In this document: positions 5,180 through 6,536 of the stretch, one piece after another
Position numbering within the stretch: the stretch's first letter is position 1
Layout: every line of letters starts with the position of its first letter
Assembly: GCA_029256565.1 (NCBI GenBank)
Contig: JAQSXQ010000107.1
Coordinates: 1 to 6,536, forward strand
Length of the DNA: 6,536 nt
DNA from: Mycobacterium sp.
Lineage (GTDB): Bacteria; Actinomycetota; Actinomycetes; Mycobacteriales; Mycobacteriaceae
Reading direction: 5' to 3'
Translations under genes and position numbers: made by a program
The notes under the pieces: model-generated
What the model saw: the letters and a program-made list of their open reading frames with translations, nothing else
Told to the model about the DNA's origin: nothing
Database searches by the model: none

Positions 5180-5983
5180 GTGAACCCCGTGTGGATCGTC
5201 GACGTCCTACGGGCGGAGGGAGCCGACGTCGTCGAGTACCCCGGGTGGCGCAGCCGCGGGCACGGCGACTTCGCCGACGTCCGCGGAGTGATGGTCCATC
5301 ACACGGGATCGGACCGCGCCAGCGCCGCATCGATCGCCGAGGGTCGGCCCGACCTGACGGGTCCGCTGTCCCAACTGCACGTCGCGCGCGACGGCACCGT
5401 CACGGTCGTCGCGGCCGGGGTCGCCTGGCACGCGGGCGCGGGCCGGTATCCCTGGTTGCCGACCAATGGCGGGAACCGGCACACGATCGGGATCGAATGT
5501 GCGAACAGCGGGACGAGCCCTACCGCGCCACATCGTGAGAACTGGCCGGACGCACAGTACTTCGCGCTCGTTCGATGCTGCGCCGCGATTCACCGTCGAC
5601 TCGGACTTCCCGTCGCCCGCACCATCGGGCATCGCGAATACGCGGGCCGCTCACAGGGGAAGTGGGATCCGGGCGCGATCGACATGGACGTCCTCCGCAA
5701 GGACGTGGGCCGACGACTCGGCGACGTCTCGCCAGCCGTACTGCTGGAGCGGGGCTCGTCGGGAGAGCTGGTCGCAGGAGTTCAGCGGCGGCTCAAGCAC
5801 GCCTACCGTGCGTACGCGGGAAACTTGGCGATCGACGGTGTGTTCGGCCCGGCCACCGAAGCGGCGGTGCGCGAGTTCCAGCGGCGCACGCCGGGCCTCG
5901 ACGTCGACGGCGTCGTCGGGCCGCTGACCGCCGCGGCACTGCGGCTCACCGTCGTGCCGTCGGCCCAGGCGTCGCCGCAGTAG
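5180..5983 (+). CDS. N-acetylmuramoyl-L-alanine amidase (Amidase_2) with peptidoglycan-binding domain
   Basis: A 267-residue zinc amidase predicted to cut the bond between N-acetylmuramic acid and L-alanine in peptidoglycan. The Amidase_2 domain spans about 30-170. Zinc-ligand candidates are H40 or H41 in VHHTG, H151 in IGHREYAG and D163 in KWDPG; E106 (IGIECAN) and K161 are further family active-site positions. A PG_binding_1 domain covers about 188-256, with the repeated D-G-x-x-G-P motif at IDGVFGPAT and VDGVVGPLT. This order also occurs in actinophage endolysins, but no phage genes surround it here. No signal peptide is seen, so its route to the wall is unclear. The GTG at 5180 is chosen because AGGAGGG (5167-5173) lies six bases upstream. 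It has its own leader after the upstream terminator and converges with the small secreted gene, 19 nt away. Confidence 0.93.
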   Translation: MNPVWIVDVLRAEGADVVEYPGWRSRGHGDFADVRGVMVHHTGSDRASAASIAEGRPDLTGPLSQLHVARDGTVTVVAAGVAWHAGAGRYPWLPTNGGNRHTIGIECANSGTSPTAPHRENWPDAQYFALVRCCAAIHRRLGLPVARTIGHREYAGRSQGKWDPGAIDMDVLRKDVGRRLGDVSPAVLLERGSSGELVAGVQRRLKHAYRAYAGNLAIDGVFGPATEAAVREFQRRTPGLDVDGVVGPLTAAALRLTVVPSAQASPQ

Positions 5984-6002
5984 GCAAGGTATGCGGCGGC
6001 AG

Positions 6003-6299
6003 TCAACGCGAGCAGTCCAGTGACACCGAGATGGTCCGCTTGAACACGACCTCGATCAGGTCGTCGCCGATGCGCTGGAAGCGCTTCTGCTCGCGGCCGT
6101 TGCGCACGTCGGTCACGTCGCACTCGTCGAGCGGCGCACTGCCGATCCGGTTGACCTTCACGTCGAAGCCCTGCGCCTCCAGTTGAGCGATGGTCAATTC
6201 GGCCGACGACGCCGCTGCCGCGGGAGACGCCGGGGCGAGCACCAGTGCCGTTGCAGCGGCGGTCGCAGTCAGAGCGGCCCGGATGATGGTGGTCCTCAT
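6003..6299 (-). CDS. Small secreted protein with two cysteines
   Basis: A 98-residue protein with a Sec signal (1-30: MRTTIIRAAL, Ala-rich core, cleavage near PAAAA/SS). The mature part is about 68 residues: TIAQLEAQGFDVKVNRIGS, then C60 and C96 two residues from the end, probably joined by a disulfide outside the cell. The I-x-x-L-x-x-x-G-F-D-V-x-V opening recalls a PASTA-like or small alpha/beta fold, but that is only a resemblance. I associate this type of short secreted protein with mycobacteria; no function is known to me. The frame stays open upstream to 6383, but ATG 6299 is chosen because GAGGGAG lies seven bases before it and the signal peptide starts exactly there. It converges on the amidase gene with a 19-nt gap. 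Confidence 0.87.
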   Translation of the reverse strand: MRTTIIRAALTATAAATALVLAPASPAAAASSAELTIAQLEAQGFDVKVNRIGSAPLDECDVTDVRNGREQKRFQRIGDDLIEVVFKRTISVSLDCSR

Positions 6300-6310
6300 G
6301 ATGTGTCTCC

Positions 6311-6354
6311 CTCTCGTAGGGGACCGTCCTGCGGTCCCGATCTGTCTCTCGTAG
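6311..6354 (-). promoter_or_regulatory. Hairpin flanked by direct repeats upstream of the small secreted gene
   Basis: The inverted repeat gggaccg (6320-6326) / cggtccc (6332-6338) has a 5-nt loop and lies about 20 nt upstream of the ATG at 6299. It is bracketed by two copies of ctctcgtag (6311-6319 and 6346-6354), 35 bp apart. The inner copy overlaps the purine-rich ribosome-site region (GAGAGGGAG on the minus strand). It may be a leader structure or an operator. Confidence 0.4.
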
Positions 6355-6452
6355 ATGCTGTCGCGGACGGGGTGACGGTGCATGAAGGTCGTGTGGAGAT
6401 TGGCTGGAGATCGCCGGGAGGGCGCCCACGGCGAACGTCGGCCGAAACGTGC

Positions 6453-6480
6453 GTGACGAATGCCGCCGCCCGACTAGCGT
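6453..6480 (+). promoter_or_regulatory. Weak candidate promoter for the right-edge gene
   Basis: GTGACG (6453-6458) and TAGCGT (6475-6480) are 16 bp apart; the second fits TAnnnT. The distance to the ATG at 6517 is reasonable. The rest of 6355-6516 shows no gene I can support. Confidence 0.25.
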
Positions 6481-6516
6481 GTGACTGCCCGATCCCGGGC
6501 CAGATGGGAGATCAGC

Positions 6517-6536
6517 ATGCGAACCGGTTGGCCATC
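6517..6536 (+). CDS. First codons of a gene running off the right edge (partial)
   Basis: ATG at 6517 opens M-R-T-G-W-P and continues out of the window. GGGAG (6506-6510) lies six bases upstream, ideal spacing for a ribosome site in this DNA. Only six complete codons are visible, so the product cannot be named. The gene is divergent from the small secreted protein. Confidence 0.5.

Noticed and set aside
4290..5183. A 297-codon + strand frame and a 215-codon minus frame (5142-4495) across the plus-strand repeat gene
   Set aside because: They overlap the signal peptide and repeats of the gene at 4570 in other frames; their repetitive sequence simply reflects the 33-bp DNA repeats, and neither has a ribosome site.
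5180..5983. Prophage lysis module
   Set aside because: No holin, tail, integrase or other phage gene is next to the amidase; the neighbours are ordinary chromosomal secreted-protein genes.
6300..6383. Upstream start (ATG 6383) for the small secreted protein, giving 126 residues
   Set aside because: It would put 28 Arg-rich residues before a canonical signal peptide and translate through the ribosome site and the hairpin region; ATG 6299 has an ideal GAGGGAG site.

Overview
The window is high-GC chromosomal DNA from an actinomycete, most likely a mycobacterium or close relative (Mycolicibacterium-like). The grounds are strongly GC-biased third codon positions, GTG starts, purine-rich ribosome sites, Ala-rich Sec signal peptides ending in A-x-A, and a small secreted two-cysteine protein of a type I associate with mycobacteria. 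The genus is inference. I see no rRNA, tRNA, insertion sequence, integrase or CRISPR array.

Layout from the left: (1) the 3' end of an unrecognised + strand gene (1-213). (2) A convergent minus-strand pair, DUF1800 (2819-1488) then DUF1501 with a Tat signal (1477-266), which form an operon with a 9-nt gap. The last codons of the DUF1501 gene are tandemly duplicated beyond its stop. (3) A hairpin-rich interval (2820-2991) holding the terminator of the next gene. (4) Two divergent paralogous genes, each for a 158-residue secreted protein (3468-2992 minus; 4570-5046 plus). They flank a roughly 1.1 kb spacer with several palindromes and possibly the remains of a decayed gene. (5) A strong terminator, then a peptidoglycan amidase with a C-terminal peptidoglycan-binding domain (5180-5983). 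(6) A convergent small secreted two-cysteine protein (6299-6003). (7) The first codons of another + strand gene (6517 onward).

The most interesting content is the divergent paralog pair. Each mature protein is almost wholly a charge-free array of 11-residue units, G-T-A-x-x-N-x-x-x-Q-x, paired into 22-residue repeats. The resulting Q-x-G-x4-N-x3-Q-x-G ladder has the same 11/22-residue period as bacterial curlin repeats (Q-x-G-x2-N-x-A-x3-Q). I infer a possible secreted beta-solenoid or functional amyloid of the actinobacterial envelope. The two genes also share leader elements at matching distances from their start codons, which suggests a duplicated, co-regulated pair.

Most identifiable products are predicted to be exported (Tat for DUF1501, Sec for both repeat proteins and the small protein) or to act on the wall (amidase). 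The window therefore reads as a cell-envelope neighbourhood, but no single pathway joining the genes is proven by the sequence.
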